Part shown: in pieces, positions 63,001-64,000 of the stretch | How the letters are laid out: each line of letters begins with the position of its first letter | How positions within the stretch are numbered: position 1 is the stretch's first letter | DNA from: Sciurus carolinensis | Lineage: Eukaryota > Chordata > Mammalia > Rodentia > Sciuridae | Assembly: GCF_902686445.1 (NCBI RefSeq) | Contig: NC_062227.1 | Span: 16,964,178-17,028,177, forward strand | Direction of reading: 5' to 3' | DNA length: 64,000 bases | Translations under genes and position numbers: made by a program | Notes under the pieces: generated by a model | Told to the model about the DNA's origin: nothing | Seen by the model: the letters and a program-made list of their open reading frames with translations, nothing else | The model's database searches: none

Positions 63001-63480
63001 GACCAGGTCTGTAAATACAGAATGGAAAAGGAAGAGTTGATTTTTCACTGTGTCTGTGATCCCTGGAAAAATATTTTCTGGCAGAATATAAAAATATGTA
63101 TCCTCATCCAATTTCAAACTTCTTATAGATATGTTTCCTGTAATACTTCAGAATCTTCAATGCAGTGAGATTAAATGCATAAAATCATATGCATTGACCA
63201 CTCACACACTTCCTATCAAATTCCATTTGTATTGGTTTGACCCTTTTCAGAGAAATGCCTGCTTTGTTACCAGTCCTCTTGTGACATGACACAAAAAGAG
63301 GTGAGAGCTTCAATATTTACAGTGGAAGTGGCAGGCTTAGGCATGTTGGGTGTGAAGGGTTAGAGGTTCCAGGCTATGATGGGAAAATGCAGGATTTTTT
63401 GCTCCCCAAGGTATGTTTCCAGATATTGGGCATTATGGGTTTCAATGAGTGTCATCCCTGAAATTCTGGTTGCAGTGAAG

Positions 63481-63611
63481 AAACTACCTGATGTCTCAGA
63501 AAGGCGATATGACAGCACAATGGTATCACTGTGCCCATGGCAACCAGAGGTTCTTCGGTTCCTGGCTACTTAAGGCCAAGCTTCTAGACAAGCACAGGCT
63601 CAGCTGTGATG
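63481..63611 (+). ncRNA. Candidate repeated noncoding exon, copy 13
   Basis: 131 bp between gcagtgaag and gtaagaaa. The acceptor is AAG instead of CAG. The central box reads gtgcccatggcaac. The best CTCF-type core of the window follows 186 bp after the donor. Confidence 0.4.
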
Positions 63612-63797
63612 GTAAGAAAGGAGAAGGCAGGAGTGTGGGGTCTGCTATTTTCAAGAAATCTGATGTCAACATCTTTGACCAGGATAATGGGAGCCTGAGA
63701 GTGTTGGGGCAGCTGGTCTGCAGACCTTTGAGAGATCCAGCTCCTTCCTGGTCAAGGGCTCCCCCTGAAAAGTAACATCCTGCTGTACCCTTCAGAC

Positions 63798-63812
63798 ACG
63801 CTAGGTGGCGCT
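63798..63812 (+). promoter_or_regulatory. CTCF-type core, strong
   Basis: Reads acgctaggtggcgct, matching the CTCF core pattern at every position but the first. Same strand as all other copies. Confidence 0.66.
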
Positions 63813-64000
63813 GTTCTCATTTGCTCACATTAGGACTCATGGCCCTTAGGCACCCCAATAATGCTGCATTCAATTAGGCCCCATCAATTCTTGTAAACCA
63901 GGGAGGGACTGTGGGTTGCCCAAAATCTCGTGGATAACCCAGGTTAGCCCCTTTCACGATGGACATTGTCCTCTGAATACTCATCTCAAGGAATGTGCTC

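Larger units (their letters stand above)
59678..63480 (+). repeat. Array unit 12, full length
   Basis: A 3.80-kb unit. The donor of its exon-like module is lost (cattaag instead of ggtaag) and its CTCF position at 59995-60009 is only a partial match. Confidence 0.85.
1..64000 (+). repeat. Diverged macrosatellite array, unit about 3.8 kb
   Basis: The same ordered set of landmarks recurs head to tail through the window. One landmark (catccttggcctcctgaatg-like) lies near 5, 1775, 5540, 9345, 14970, 16370, 29005, 32845, 43365, 52725, 58040 and 61835. A second, the 131-bp exon-like module, starts at 3425, 7192, 11000, 12847, 18040, 26881, 30721, 41226, 50852, 54357, 55900, 59678 and 63481. After subtracting LINE-1 insertions the spacing is 3.77-3.84 kb in regular units. 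All copies have the same orientation. Copies are clearly diverged from each other and differ by many small indels, so the array is old and not freshly homogenised. Both window edges lie inside the array, so its true extent is unknown. Confidence 0.93.
63481..64000 (+). repeat. Array unit 13, cut by the window edge
   Basis: The first 520 bases of another unit. The exon-like module, GTAAG donor and a strong CTCF-type core at 63798-63812 are present. The array evidently continues beyond the window. Confidence 0.85.

Noticed and set aside
1..64000. CRISPR array, bacterial operons, tRNA or rRNA genes
   Set aside because: The repeats are kilobase-sized without short regular spacers, and LINE-1 elements with RNA-type splice signals show a mammalian genome. 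No cloverleaf or rRNA wording was noticed.
1..64000. Identification as DXZ4 itself
   Set aside because: The unit here is longer (3.8 kb against about 3 kb), AT-rich and strongly diverged between copies, and has splice-bounded modules, which fits FIRRE-type loci better. Not excluded without alignment.

Overview
The window is nuclear DNA from a placental mammal. It carries no intact protein-coding gene that I can support. It is AT-rich and shows two layers. The first is a long, diverged head-to-tail tandem array with a unit of about 3.8 kb, all units in the same orientation, filling both ends of the window and everything between the insertions. The second is three near-full-length LINE-1 elements, all with their ORFs on the minus strand, inserted at 19651-25371, 33258-39977 and 44641-50483. 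The LINE-1 ORF sequences and monomeric 5'UTRs look rodent-like, possibly sciurid, but that is an impression from memory and not a demonstrated assignment.

Layout. 1-3424 is a unit that lost its middle (junction near 528), followed by unit remainder. Full units start at 3425 and 7192. 11000-12846 is a unit shortened to 1.85 kb. 12847-18039 is enlarged by a 1.39-kb internal duplication. 18040-26880 carries LINE-1 A plus a target deletion of about 0.65 kb. 26881-30720 is a full unit. 30721-41225 carries LINE-1 B. 41226-50851 carries LINE-1 C. 50852-54356 lacks about 0.3 kb. 54357-55899 is shortened to 1.54 kb. 55900-59677 and 59678-63480 are full units. 63481-64000 is the start of another.

What makes the array interesting is a compact module repeated once per unit, 13 times here. 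It is a segment of about 131 bp, usually preceded by a CTGAC-like branchpoint and a CAG acceptor and usually followed by a GTAAG donor. It contains a near-palindromic CCATGGCAAC box and in the checked copies is closed by stops in all three forward frames. About 185 bp after the donor comes a 15-bp CTCF-type core (C-T-A-G-G-T-G-G-C-G-C-T), present in good form in at least four units, in moderate form in four more, and decayed in the rest, always on the plus strand. A noncoding exon repeated in tandem with co-oriented CTCF motifs is the architecture known for the X-linked lncRNA locus FIRRE, and CTCF-bearing tandem units are known from DXZ4. My leading hypothesis is that this window is part of a FIRRE-like or otherwise CTCF-bearing repeat-exon lncRNA locus read on the plus strand. 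This is inference from architecture; no alignment was possible.

Other structures include an 81-bp perfect inverted repeat at 575-972, a 34-bp perfect palindrome beside a TA tract at 30318-30351, several deletion and duplication junctions between unit parts, and three LINE-1 elements whose 5'UTRs are unrelated to one another by eye.
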